Shown here one piece after another: positions 27,554 to 35,955 of a stretch of DNA of 64,000 bases; position 1 is the stretch's first letter; each line of letters starts with the position of its first letter. The notes under the pieces were generated by a model. The model saw nothing but the letters and a program-made list of their open reading frames with translations. It ran no database searches and was not told the DNA's origin. The translations under genes were made by a program, and so were the position numbers. Location: contig CAZMRW010000002.1 of NCBI GenBank assembly GCA_964568805.1, forward strand, positions 1 through 64,000, in the 5' to 3' direction. This DNA is from CAZMRW01 sp964568805. GTDB lineage: Bacteria > Pseudomonadota > Gammaproteobacteria > Methylococcales > Methylomonadaceae.

Positions 27554-28756
27554 CTAATAAAGCAGGAACTCACGACGTTCTTCATCCCAAGCCTGCTCGT
27601 CCAGTCGCGAAAGGTTCTCCAGATCATCAGGCTCTGCATGAAGGTCATCCACCCAATCCCTTAACAACGTCGAGCCATTGATGACATCGATCGCCAGTCG
27701 GTCGAGCTCGTATTCATAAGGAAAGTCGCGCCACAAGGGATAATCGGGCCGGCATAGTCGCAGCGCCTTGAATGCCAGTGCCTGTAAGCGCCAGGGTCTG
27801 AAAGCGTCATGGCTATATGCGGGGTCGTCCACATGGATTTGCACACCGCTGCACAGTTTGCCTGAGTGTTTATGAAAGGTCGGTTCAAACCAGCATTCGC
27901 GCAGCCGGCAACCCGACAACCATTGAGGAGCGATGTCATGCATGGATTTGATTAACACGCGGGCATCGATATCCGGTGCGCCAAACAGTTCCAGAGGGCG
28001 GGTTGTGCCGCGGCCTTCGGAGAGGGTTGTTCCTTCCAGCATCACTGTTCCGGCATAACAACGGGTCATCCACAGGTTAGGCGCATTCGGGCTGGGGTTG
28101 ATCCAACTGTGTTCGCCCAGCGGCCAGCCGTAGCCTGGTGCAGCTTCCGGCTGCCAGCCCTGCATGGCGACAACCTGGCAATCCACGTCCAGATTAAGCT
28201 TGCGGATAAACCAGCGCGCCAGTTCGGCCATGGTTAAACCATGGCGCATGGGCATTTCACCGGCGCCGACAAAACTTTCCCAGCCTGGGCGCAAGCTTAG
28301 TCCTTCGATCGGCCGGCCCGCAGGATTGGGGCGGTCAAGTATCCAGACCGATTTTCGATGCGCAGCCGCCGCTTCCAGAAGGTAACGCAAGGTGGTGATA
28401 AAGGTGTAGATGCGGCAGCCAAGATCCTGCAGATCGATCAGCAGCACATCGAAACTCTCCATCATTGCGTCGGTCGGACGGCGGACTTCGCCGTACAGGC
28501 TGAATGCCGGAATGCCCAGCGCCGGGTCGATGAAGTCGGACGACTCCATCATATTGTCCTGCTTGTCTCCGCGCAGGCCGTGCTGCGGGCCGAAGGCAGA
28601 GCTGAGTTTAATCTCCGGCAGACCGGCCAAGGCATCCAGCGCATGGGTCAAATTCCGGGTGACAGAGGCCGGATGCGCCAGCAAACCGATGCGTTTGCCG
28701 CTTAGCGGAGCTCTCAGCTCAGGCTCTTCAAGTAAACGGTCAATACCGAATTTCAT
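27554..28756 (-). CDS. namZ: DUF1343 / NamZ-type exo-beta-N-acetylmuramidase
   Basis: The 400-residue protein matches the DUF1343 family: GKRIGLLAHPASVTR, AFGPQHGLRGDKQDNM, SLYGEVRRPT, DLQDLGCRIYTFITTL, ILDRPNPAGRPIEG and EGTTLSEGRGTTRPLE. Family members from Bacillus release terminal MurNAc in cell-wall turnover; by analogy this one may act in peptidoglycan recycling. No signal peptide is evident, so a cytoplasmic role is likely here. Confidence 0.85.
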   Translation of the reverse strand: MKFGIDRLLEEPELRAPLSGKRIGLLAHPASVTRNLTHALDALAGLPEIKLSSAFGPQHGLRGDKQDNMMESSDFIDPALGIPAFSLYGEVRRPTDAMMESFDVLLIDLQDLGCRIYTFITTLRYLLEAAAAHRKSVWILDRPNPAGRPIEGLSLRPGWESFVGAGEMPMRHGLTMAELARWFIRKLNLDVDCQVVAMQGWQPEAAPGYGWPLGEHSWINPSPNAPNLWMTRCYAGTVMLEGTTLSEGRGTTRPLELFGAPDIDARVLIKSMHDIAPQWLSGCRLRECWFEPTFHKHSGKLCSGVQIHVDDPAYSHDAFRPWRLQALAFKALRLCRPDYPLWRDFPYEYELDRLAIDVINGSTLLRDWVDDLHAEPDDLENLSRLDEQAWDEERREFLLY

Positions 28757-28856
28757 GGATGTTCTAAATACATTATCGATGTTAATGGGATATAAAGCGT
28801 GAACTCACTATTATAGGCAGAGCTTTGACAAAGCGGCACGCAATTTTTACAGGTAA

Positions 28857-29405
28857 TCAGATTGTGCGAACGGGCTGAATGAATCCCCCGCGATGATGAA
28901 AGTCGGGACGGACGTCAGGATGATGCAGCGCCCAGTACGAGCGGGAACCGTCGATCGTCTCCACTACGGCAGTCAGGCCGAGCTGAAAAGGTTTGTTCAG
29001 AGGATTTGCCGGTAAATTAACCGGCTCAATCAGCGTCTCCATCTGTAACCGTTTATGGTTCACGACTATTTTGCTGCGAGGCGGCTGGCTGGCCGTCCAT
29101 TGACGGCGTACCCGATAGTCGCTGAATGCGTATGCCGCCCATTGGCCGGACGGTGAAAAATTGAACTCATGATAGTCTTTTTCTCCTGCTACGGCGATGA
29201 ACGCCTCAAAACAGGTATGTTCCCATAAATCGTCGGTAAATACAGGGGGCATTGGTTCGGGAATGCGCAATTGCGCCAAATTTGCCGCCAAAATATAGCG
29301 TATCAGGAGGTTTTTATCGGGCAGGGTTTCGATCTCAACGTGAAAACTCTTTACAGCAGTACATGCAGCGACTTCATGGCAGATCAGGCAGTTTTTAATA
29401 ATCAA
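28857..29405 (-). CDS. DOMON-like domain protein
   Basis: This 182-residue protein has DLWEHTCFEAFIA, YHEFNFSPSGQWAAYAF and YWALHHPDVRPDFHHRGGF, the pattern of bacterial DOMON-like proteins (a beta-sandwich fold that in relatives binds haem or sugar). The exact role is unknown to me. It lies between the namZ-like and SIMPL genes on the same strand, but the gaps are about 90-100 bases, so an operon is only possible. Confidence 0.75.
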   Translation of the reverse strand: MIIKNCLICHEVAACTAVKSFHVEIETLPDKNLLIRYILAANLAQLRIPEPMPPVFTDDLWEHTCFEAFIAVAGEKDYHEFNFSPSGQWAAYAFSDYRVRRQWTASQPPRSKIVVNHKRLQMETLIEPVNLPANPLNKPFQLGLTAVVETIDGSRSYWALHHPDVRPDFHHRGGFIQPVRTI

Positions 29406-29495
29406 AATGTCTCTCGGTTAAATTAACTCAATAATGGATTGACGATTTGGCCGATACGGGATTTATTTTTCTGAAAAACGCCAGATAAACAGGGA

Positions 29496-30230
29496 TTACT
29501 CGATTCCGAAGACGACATCAACGGTTACCGAGACCTCTTGTTCGCCTACTTGCACCGGCGTTGCATCGGCCCCACCGCCCCCAAGTTTCATGGCGCTCAT
29601 TTCAGCATAGGGAACCGGCATCGGCGGTTGGCCTCCGCTTTCGTTGATGTGCATGACTCGGCCTAATTTAACGTCTGCCAGTTTTGCGTATTGTTCGGCC
29701 TTGGCGCGCGCGTCGGCATAAGCCTTGTCGCGAGCCTGAGCCAGCGCGGCATTCGGATTATCTATCGCAAAACTGATACCCTGGACGCGTACTGCATTGC
29801 CCCCGGCACTGACTGCGGAATCGATGACTTCGCTTACTTTTTTGATGTCTCTGATGGTGACTGTCACCTGATTGGCCAGTTGGTAGCCGTTAATTTTATT
29901 GGCCGTATCCGGAGTATAAATGGGATACAAGGACATATGGCGGGTCTGGATATCCTTGTCCGCCACATCGGCCTTCTTTACAGCCTTAATCAGTGCGGTC
30001 ATCGCGGCTGCTGCCTGGTTACGCGCTGCTTCCGCGCTTTTTGCCTGCACTTCGACGGATAAGGTTAAATCGGCTTTGTCCGGAGCAATGGAGACACGAC
30101 CCATGCCGCTGACTTGTATGGACTTGGGACGCCGATGACCGTCATCTTCCGCATGGGCGAATGCCGGATAGGCTCCTATCAACGCCATGGCCAAAAATGC
30201 TGCAATTTGAGGTTTCGTAGAGTAAGGCAT
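29496..30230 (-). CDS. SIMPL (DUF541/YggE) periplasmic protein
   Basis: The 244-residue protein starts with a signal peptide (about residues 1-27, cut after AHA). The SIMPL domain follows: SIQVSGMGRVSIAPDKADLT, the long helix with AARNQAAAAMTALI, YQLANQVTVTIRD and ARDKAYADARAKAEQYA. YggE-type proteins are linked to stress protection but lack a defined reaction. The ATG at 30230 lies 119 bases upstream of the convergent-free gap before the next gene. Confidence 0.88.
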   Translation of the reverse strand: MPYSTKPQIAAFLAMALIGAYPAFAHAEDDGHRRPKSIQVSGMGRVSIAPDKADLTLSVEVQAKSAEAARNQAAAAMTALIKAVKKADVADKDIQTRHMSLYPIYTPDTANKINGYQLANQVTVTIRDIKKVSEVIDSAVSAGGNAVRVQGISFAIDNPNAALAQARDKAYADARAKAEQYAKLADVKLGRVMHINESGGQPPMPVPYAEMSAMKLGGGGADATPVQVGEQEVSVTVDVVFGIE

Positions 30231-30349
30231 GGTTAAATTTTACGGATTTTAAGGAGTCAGGGATTGACGGTGGCCATATTAAACTCGCAATCTGAACGGC
30301 AGCTTAAAATTAAGATTAAAGTGCCGAATAGTTATGGTCTATGTTCGTT

Positions 30350-31639
30350 TTACCTTAGCCGATCCTGATAGTCCTGCAACAGTTTTTTTAACTTGTCACC
30401 TTGATCGATTCGGGTTTCCTGCATCCAGTCTGCAACTTTCATTGCTTTTGCCTCGTTATCCCACTGCGTGATCGCCGCTTCATCGCCAATGCCGATAGCC
30501 GCTTCATATAAAGTGGCAATCATCCAATAACGATTGGTTAAATCCTCTATGCTATCGAGCAACGGCGCAGTATAGCGAATGACATCCCGGCGAACTCTCC
30601 GGGCGATGACGAAGTCGGCGATGGCCTCGTCTTTATTGCCGTTCTTAAGGGATTCCACCGCGCGCAGATTCAGCAGATAAGCCAGGTTGATGCCGTTGTA
30701 ATAATCCTGCTTCAAATAAAAACCTCGCTCGTAAGCGGTAATGCTCTCTTTCAGGTACTGAGGATCGGCTTTTAATTCCCACAACCGTTTATGGATAGCG
30801 CCCCACAGACCCAGAGTTTCCGGATCGTTGGATGTTTCCGGTGTCAATTCCTGCAAAATCTGACAGGCTTTGTGCAGGGCCTCAACGGCGCTCGGCAGTT
30901 TGCTTTTATAGGTCGACAAAGCGAGTTGCTGAATGACAAAAGGATCTTCCGGCCGTAGTTTTCTGACTTCCTCCAGAAATACACGCGCTGTCGAAAAATC
31001 GCTGGCGGCAATCTTTTCCAGGGCTGAATCCAGCATGGCTTTCGCACTCGGATTGTCCTCGCCAGTCATATGGGTTACCGCGGCGGGCGCCACATTGCTG
31101 ACCGGCGATTGGCTTACGGATTCCTGACCTGCCTCCGGCCCTTCAAGCAGCGGCTGACGCAATTGAGGTATATAGGTGTAGACCGGGCTGTCGGTAACGG
31201 GATTGTTCACGATGACGTCAATCGCCTGTTTCAACTCCGACTTCAAGCGCTTGGCCTCGCGAGTACCGATGTCTTCGCCCAGGTGTTGATAATGGCGAAT
31301 AACAATATGCCCCATATCAAAAGGATTTTTGAATTTCTCTTCGGCCAGTACAATGGTGGTATAAGGCCGCAGCGCATAGCGAACGCCCAATTCGAAAGCG
31401 GCATTAACGTTATAGGTGGAAAGATCGGCGATAACCAAATCGGCATTCAGCAAGCGCTCGTACATCGGCACATCGATCGTGCCGGAATGGATGATTTCGT
31501 CGGCCCGTACACATTCCAGCTCCGCCGCTTCGACGGCCTCTTTGATAACCTCATAAGAGGCATCCAAATCCAGGACGCGGCCATCGGTATAATCGGTTTT
31601 TTTACCGAAACCCTGAACAACAAAGCATGTTTTTTTCAT
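30350..31639 (-). CDS. Deoxyribosyltransferase/TIR-like domain with TRAFs-binding (DUF4071) repeats
   Basis: The N-terminal part of this 429-residue protein (1-150) starts KKTCFVVQGFGKKTDY and contains ADEIIHSGTIDVPMYERLLN and DLVIADLSTYNVNAAFELG. This is the pattern of nucleoside 2-deoxyribosyltransferase/TIR-like Rossmannoid domains, with a candidate catalytic Glu in the last motif. A linker about 165-200 leads to an alpha-helical TPR-like part that I assign to the MAP3K TRAFs-binding (DUF4071) family (LWGAIHKRLWELKADPQYL, AYERGFYLKQDYYNGINLAY). A stress or immune signalling role is inference from the architecture. The DUF2278 gene lies 218 bases upstream on the same strand. Confidence 0.7.
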   Translation of the reverse strand: MKKTCFVVQGFGKKTDYTDGRVLDLDASYEVIKEAVEAAELECVRADEIIHSGTIDVPMYERLLNADLVIADLSTYNVNAAFELGVRYALRPYTTIVLAEEKFKNPFDMGHIVIRHYQHLGEDIGTREAKRLKSELKQAIDVIVNNPVTDSPVYTYIPQLRQPLLEGPEAGQESVSQSPVSNVAPAAVTHMTGEDNPSAKAMLDSALEKIAASDFSTARVFLEEVRKLRPEDPFVIQQLALSTYKSKLPSAVEALHKACQILQELTPETSNDPETLGLWGAIHKRLWELKADPQYLKESITAYERGFYLKQDYYNGINLAYLLNLRAVESLKNGNKDEAIADFVIARRVRRDVIRYTAPLLDSIEDLTNRYWMIATLYEAAIGIGDEAAITQWDNEAKAMKVADWMQETRIDQGDKLKKLLQDYQDRLR

Positions 31640-31857
31640 GACAAAAATCCTTCAAAATGGTGACAATGGAAATGTTGGCCAGCATAAGCCTTGCGCAGTC
31701 CCCAAGTGGCTTGGATGAGTTCGATAGAAACCGGAATCTGCACTATATCGGCGGAATATTATTGAGCCCCGGTGCACGATTTGAGAGTCCATTTGCTGGG
31801 CCGTTATAGTGATGTTCATTCGCGGGAGTACCACGGAGGATGCTTAAACTGGACGGA

Positions 31858-32925
31858 TCAGTTGTTAAACCTCAGGTAGCGGCCTTCCTGCTGCGCATCT
31901 TCTCTGGAGTAACTGACGGCATGAACCTGATTGCCCGAGGCGTCTTTTAATCGGATCGTTCCGCCCCGATTTCCCAGTTGAACGCTATCGCCGGATAACA
32001 CAATGACACGGGATTCGCCCGCCGGCAGAATGCCGGAAATGATTTCTTCATTGCCGTTTCTATCGGCAAGACGCCACTGGGTGAGGTCGACTGCAGCTGA
32101 CGTGGTATTGCCGATGACGACCGCTTCAATGCCAACATCGTTTCCGATGGGATTAATTAATGCCCGCTCGATATAGATATCCGGATTGGCTACCGTACCG
32201 GGCACAGGGGCCGGTATAGGGGAGGGCGCCGGGAAACCACCTGGCGGAATGGGCGCGGCTTCCGGCAAACGGTTGCCGGTCGTATCGTTCGTGGGCAGCC
32301 ATTGCGACTGAAAACGCAGAAAAAGACCGACAAAGCGGTTCGGAAATCTTAAAATCAGACCGCCATCCTGAAATACGCCATTATCATCTGCAAAGGGTCC
32401 GGACGGGTTACCCTGATTCATGTGGACGTCGTGCACTCCCTGGACGGTACCAAATTCCCGATCGATAGCCAGGGGATTTGAAGAACGGCCCGGTTCCGGA
32501 AACATGGCGCCGAATGCGAACAAATCGCCGTTTTGGGATTTAAGGGTATTTAGATAAGCGGTCAGCGTATCCTGCAGATCGTCATTTTCGCCGGGCCCCG
32601 TAGGCGGCGCTTCGATGCCGGTAGGCCAATCAAAGAGGGGGGAACGAAAGTAATCCAGGGCATTCGATACGGAGCGGCCATTGGCAGGCAGCGGGGTAAA
32701 TCCGGGCGCCAGCGAGGAAAGGCCAGCCAGTATTGGGTGGCTTTGCAGGGGATCGGCTCTATGAAAGATCAAGAACGATTGATCGGCGGACAGCACATTG
32801 ACGGGAACCCGCCATGCCTGGTTATTATCGTCGACGACCCTGATCTGGAGATGCGGCGTGTCATCGTTGTCTTCACGCTTGAATACATCAACCTTGCCTT
32901 GCAGCACACCGTAGAAAATTGACAT
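31858..32925 (-). CDS. DUF2278 (YukJ-like) protein with C-terminal lamin-tail domain
   Basis: This 355-residue protein starts MSIFYGVLQGKVDVFKRED, typical of DUF2278, and continues with PHLQIRVVDDNNQAWRVPVN, VQGVHDVHMNQGNPSGPF and FQDGGLILRFPN. A Pro-rich linker (about 222-243) joins it to a lamin-tail-type beta sandwich (IYIERALINPIGNDVGIE, VDLTQWRLADRNG, LGNRGGTIRLKD). There is no signal peptide. Functions of both domains in bacteria are poorly defined. Its neighbour is the TIR-like/TRAFs-binding gene. Confidence 0.78.
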   Translation of the reverse strand: MSIFYGVLQGKVDVFKREDNDDTPHLQIRVVDDNNQAWRVPVNVLSADQSFLIFHRADPLQSHPILAGLSSLAPGFTPLPANGRSVSNALDYFRSPLFDWPTGIEAPPTGPGENDDLQDTLTAYLNTLKSQNGDLFAFGAMFPEPGRSSNPLAIDREFGTVQGVHDVHMNQGNPSGPFADDNGVFQDGGLILRFPNRFVGLFLRFQSQWLPTNDTTGNRLPEAAPIPPGGFPAPSPIPAPVPGTVANPDIYIERALINPIGNDVGIEAVVIGNTTSAAVDLTQWRLADRNGNEEIISGILPAGESRVIVLSGDSVQLGNRGGTIRLKDASGNQVHAVSYSREDAQQEGRYLRFNN

Positions 32926-33199
32926 TGGAGATCCCCTGTTTTATTCGAATAATAACGCAAGCCTGCTTGATATCCTGTAACGCTCAGAATCAGTTTTGAT
33001 TGTTAGGGATTAACCATATAATGTCAAGTTACTGCGTTGGCCTTTCAATGTGAAAAAATACCCTTGCCGTTGTTAACAATGATCTTCTGATCAAATAGCC
33101 TGGTTAGCATATGCCAAATGAAGTATTTGTCAGGAAAATTAAACGTTTTCCAGGCAATCTGATCAAAGGACATAAATGAAATTGTTCAGATAGGCCTAA
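32926..33199. other. Gene-free stretch before the 33-kb element
   Basis: No coding region is visible. The DNA is AT-rich and should contain the promoter of the DUF2278 gene reading leftward. The bases from about 33196 (CTAA) form the left target duplication of the element that follows. Confidence 0.4.
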
Positions 33200-33439
33200 T
33201 TCTACTTTGTCAGATTTGTTCAAGACCGTCATGCCCGCCGGGATACCCAAAGGGCACAAGAGCAGGCATCCAGTGCCATGGATGGTATACTCAAATCCGT
33301 CCATGGAGTCTCGGCAACTGCTCCTGCGTTGCTCTACCTCCTGCATCCTTGCAGTCGTGGATTCCGGCAATCCACTTGCGCCCCAGAGGGTATGCCGGAA
33401 TGACGAAGCTTTTTTCGTAATCTGACAAAGCAGAACTAA
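33196..33439. mobile_element. 236-bp MITE-like element with 17-bp TIRs and CTAA target duplication
   Basis: The ends 33200-33216 (ttctactttgtcagatt) and 33419-33435 (aatctgacaaagcagaa) are reverse complements at 16 of 17 positions. They are flanked on both sides by CTAA (33196-33199 and 33436-33439), which fits a 4-bp YTAR target duplication as made by some IS5-group elements. There is no transposase gene inside. The interior (about 33227-33405) starts cgtcatgcccgccgggatac and ends tatgccggaatgacg, a partly symmetrical REP-like unit. Short matches to its interior occur at 2325-2346 and 50454-50472. Confidence 0.8.
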
Positions 33440-33449
33440 GGAGGTAACC

Positions 33450-33521
33450 ATGTTTACCGAACCGCAAAAAGAACATCTTCGCATAGGCTGGGCGATGACG
33501 GAGAATGGCATCCAATCATGA
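33450..33521 (+). pseudogene. Truncated 23-codon ORF with strong ribosome-binding site
   Basis: The ATG follows aaggaggtaacc, an excellent ribosome-binding site, and reads MFTEPQKEHLRIGWAMTENG then stops. The PQKEH start is reminiscent of DUF1579-type proteins, so this may be the leftover start of such a gene. The rest is missing. It could still be translated as a short leader ahead of the SRPBCC gene at 33599. Confidence 0.35.
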
Positions 33522-33598
33522 CGGCGGAATACAATCGCAAAAGGTAGAGCCGCCTCTAACTGCCAGGCCCTAATTTCAATATCTTACCGGAGAAATCC

Positions 33599-34126
33599 AT
33601 GACCGATACCATCGTTATTACTGTCGTTGCTCTCATTGCCTGTTTGCTCATTTATGCCTCGACCCGGCCCGATACATTTCGCGTCCAGCGCACGATAACC
33701 ATCAAAGCGCCGCCCGAGAAGATTTTTGCGCTCATCAACGACTTTCATCAATGGCCTGAATGGTCGCCTTGGGAAGCAATCGATCACTCACTCCAACGAA
33801 CCTATAGCGGAGCCGCCAGCGGCGAAGGCGCGGTATACGAGTGGAGCGGCAACAAGAACATAGGCCAAGGGCGCATGGAGATCATCGAGTCATTGCCGCT
33901 GTACAAGGTTGCACTCAAAATCGATTTCATCAAGCCTTTTGAAGCTCACAATACCATTGAATTCACTCTCGTGACGGAGGACGACACAACAACCCTTACG
34001 CAAGCCATGTACGGACCCAGTCCCTATATGTCCAAGCTGATGGGGATTTTTTGCAGCATGGACAAGATGGTCGGCCAAAAGTATGAAGAAGGTCTTGCCA
34101 GCCTGAAAAAACTGGCTGAAAAATAA
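33599..34126 (+). CDS. SRPBCC-fold protein with N-terminal membrane anchor
   Basis: This 175-residue protein has one hydrophobic N-terminal helix (about residues 4-20), then a START/polyketide-cyclase-like domain: FRVQRTITIKAPPEKIFALI, FHQWPEWSPWEAID, YEWSGNKNIGQGRMEI and ATLT-type strands. Such domains bind hydrophobic ligands; the ligand here is unknown. A ggagaaatcc site precedes the ATG. A VOC gene follows on the same strand after 66 bases. Confidence 0.82.
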   Translation: MTDTIVITVVALIACLLIYASTRPDTFRVQRTITIKAPPEKIFALINDFHQWPEWSPWEAIDHSLQRTYSGAASGEGAVYEWSGNKNIGQGRMEIIESLPLYKVALKIDFIKPFEAHNTIEFTLVTEDDTTTLTQAMYGPSPYMSKLMGIFCSMDKMVGQKYEEGLASLKKLAEK

Positions 34127-34192
34127 CCGGCGGATTCACGCGGCAAAGGATTGTTGAATTCAGACTTAACCTCGTTAGACAGGAGACATCTT

Positions 34193-34663
34193 ATGGCAGT
34201 AAAACCGATTCCGGAGGGCTATCATACCGTCACGCCCTATCTTATGATTAAAGGTGCCGCCGATGCCATTGAATTTTACCGGCATGCGTTTGGCGCAATC
34301 GAAACATTCCGTTTGACAAGTCCCAATGGAGAAATCGGGCATGCCGAAATCAGGATTGGCGATTCGTCCGTCATGCTGGCCGACGACTGTGGCGGGCAGG
34401 CATCGTTCCGTAATCCCGGGGCGTTAGCGGGTTCCTCGATCGGCCTTCATGTCTATTGTGAAAACGTGGATGCTCTATTTGCTCGGGCCGTTGAAGCAGG
34501 CGCAAAGGTGATCAGACCTTTACAGGATCAATTTTACGGTGATCGCTCCGGTACTTTGGAAGACCCGTTCGGGCATGTCTGGTTTCTCGCCACACACATA
34601 GAAGATGTTCCGCCGGAAGAAATTGGCAAGCGAGCCGAGGCTTGCTTTAAACAAAACGCATAA
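34193..34663 (+). CDS. VOC-family (PhnB-like glyoxalase fold) protein
   Basis: This 156-residue protein starts at the ATG at 34193 after an aggaga site (the open frame from 34151 is ignored). It has the PhnB-like pattern VTPYLMIKGAADAIEFYRHA, FGAIETFRL, GHAEIRIGDSSVMLAD and DRSGTLEDPFGHVWFLATH. A metal-binding His/Glu set is plausible but the substrate is unknown. It probably forms a unit with the SRPBCC gene; such pairs are common in detoxification or stress gene sets. Confidence 0.85.
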   Translation: MAVKPIPEGYHTVTPYLMIKGAADAIEFYRHAFGAIETFRLTSPNGEIGHAEIRIGDSSVMLADDCGGQASFRNPGALAGSSIGLHVYCENVDALFARAVEAGAKVIRPLQDQFYGDRSGTLEDPFGHVWFLATHIEDVPPEEIGKRAEACFKQNA

Positions 34664-35304
34664 TGTTGACGATCGGGCGATATCCGTCGACGACGGGAGT
34701 GCTCTTTTGAGTGAGTTTAGATTAATTCCGCTTTAATACCTTGGCTTTACGATCGGACCGATTGTTGTGTGCTTCCGGTATCGATCCAGTATTCTAAATT
34801 ATTTTGTCCTCAAATAAGATAGATTTATCTGTTGATTATCCTGGACTGTAGATTGATAATTACGCTTTGATTCTATTTGCGACTCGGCAATGAGAGTCTA
34901 TTCGGCAAACATCGAACGTCGTCCGCTATCCGGCTTGTTCGATGGTTTGTTTCCATAACTTGACGGCATTGAAATTCTGTCAGGCCGGATTGAAATCGCC
35001 GCCATCGCTTGATTTATGGAAAACGCTCCCTAATTCAAGTCAAAAGTAGCTGGTAATACTCGGAATACCCGTAATTTACCGAAGTTCGGCAACGCAACTA
35101 TCACAAAATCTGCGAAAATATTACAGGTTGTCGCATACTGTTGATTTTGTATTAAAGATCAAGCATTTCTTTTGCCCGGACAAATCGCCGACGTTGAATA
35201 CGCTCCCCGAAGAATATCTAAAACCCGGATAGTCAGGCCAGCTTTAATGGATCTACGATGAATGTAAAATTCTTAAACATTTTTAGATAAAAAAGACATT
35301 TCAA
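34664..35304. other. Gene-free region before ppa
   Basis: I see no credible coding frame, tRNA or strong hairpin in these 641 bases. The last part should carry the ppa promoter. Confidence 0.4.
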
Positions 35305-35934
35305 ATGAATATACAACATAAAGCACATCCCTGGCATGGTATAAGCCCTGGCGACAATTCGCCGTCGATCGTTACGGCATTCATAGAAATTGTACCGTCC
35401 GACACCGTCAAATATGAAGTCGACAAAAATACCGGTTTTCTAAAAATTGAACGGCCGCAAAAATTCTCCAATATGGTTCCCACGCTTTATGGATTTATCC
35501 CGCAAACCTATTGTGCGGAAAGTGTTGCCGAGTTTGCCGCAAAAAAGTCGGGCAGAATAGTCATCAAAGGCGATGGCGATCCGCTCGATATATGTGTTTT
35601 GAGCGAACGTAACGTCACCCATGGCGATATCATTCTGCAGGCCATACCGGTAGGCGGATTCAGGTTGCTCGATGGCGGGGAAGCCGATGACAAGATCATT
35701 GCCGTCATGAAGGGAGATGAATTCTACCGGCAATGGAACGATATCTCCGATTGCCCGAAATCCTATATTAATCGATTGATGCATTACTTTTTGACTTACA
35801 AAACCCTGCCCGGGGAACACGCCACCTGCGAAATTACCGAAGTCTACGGGCGGGAAGAAGCGCATGAAGTGATAAGACTGTCTATGCAGGATTATAAAAA
35901 ACATTATAGTTGTCAAGAAGTCATTAATTCATAA
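35305..35934 (+). CDS. ppa: Inorganic pyrophosphatase
   Basis: This 209-residue family I soluble pyrophosphatase hydrolyses PPi and drives biosynthesis. The active-site residues are visible: AFIEIVPSDTVKYEVDK (Glu, Lys, Glu), LKIERPQKF (Arg), TLYGFIPQTYC, GDGDPLDICVL (three Asp) and FLTYKTL near the end. The acidic pair of the second metal loop is GGEADDKIIAV. Family length is 175-210. Part of this gene is duplicated at 44745-44797. dnaE follows after 21 bases. Confidence 0.93.
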   Translation: MNIQHKAHPWHGISPGDNSPSIVTAFIEIVPSDTVKYEVDKNTGFLKIERPQKFSNMVPTLYGFIPQTYCAESVAEFAAKKSGRIVIKGDGDPLDICVLSERNVTHGDIILQAIPVGGFRLLDGGEADDKIIAVMKGDEFYRQWNDISDCPKSYINRLMHYFLTYKTLPGEHATCEITEVYGREEAHEVIRLSMQDYKKHYSCQEVINS

Positions 35935-35955
35935 GCGCTGGTATTTTCAATATCT

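Noticed and set aside
33104..33511. 135-codon minus-strand frame
   Set aside because: It runs through the MITE and its inverted repeats, not a real gene.
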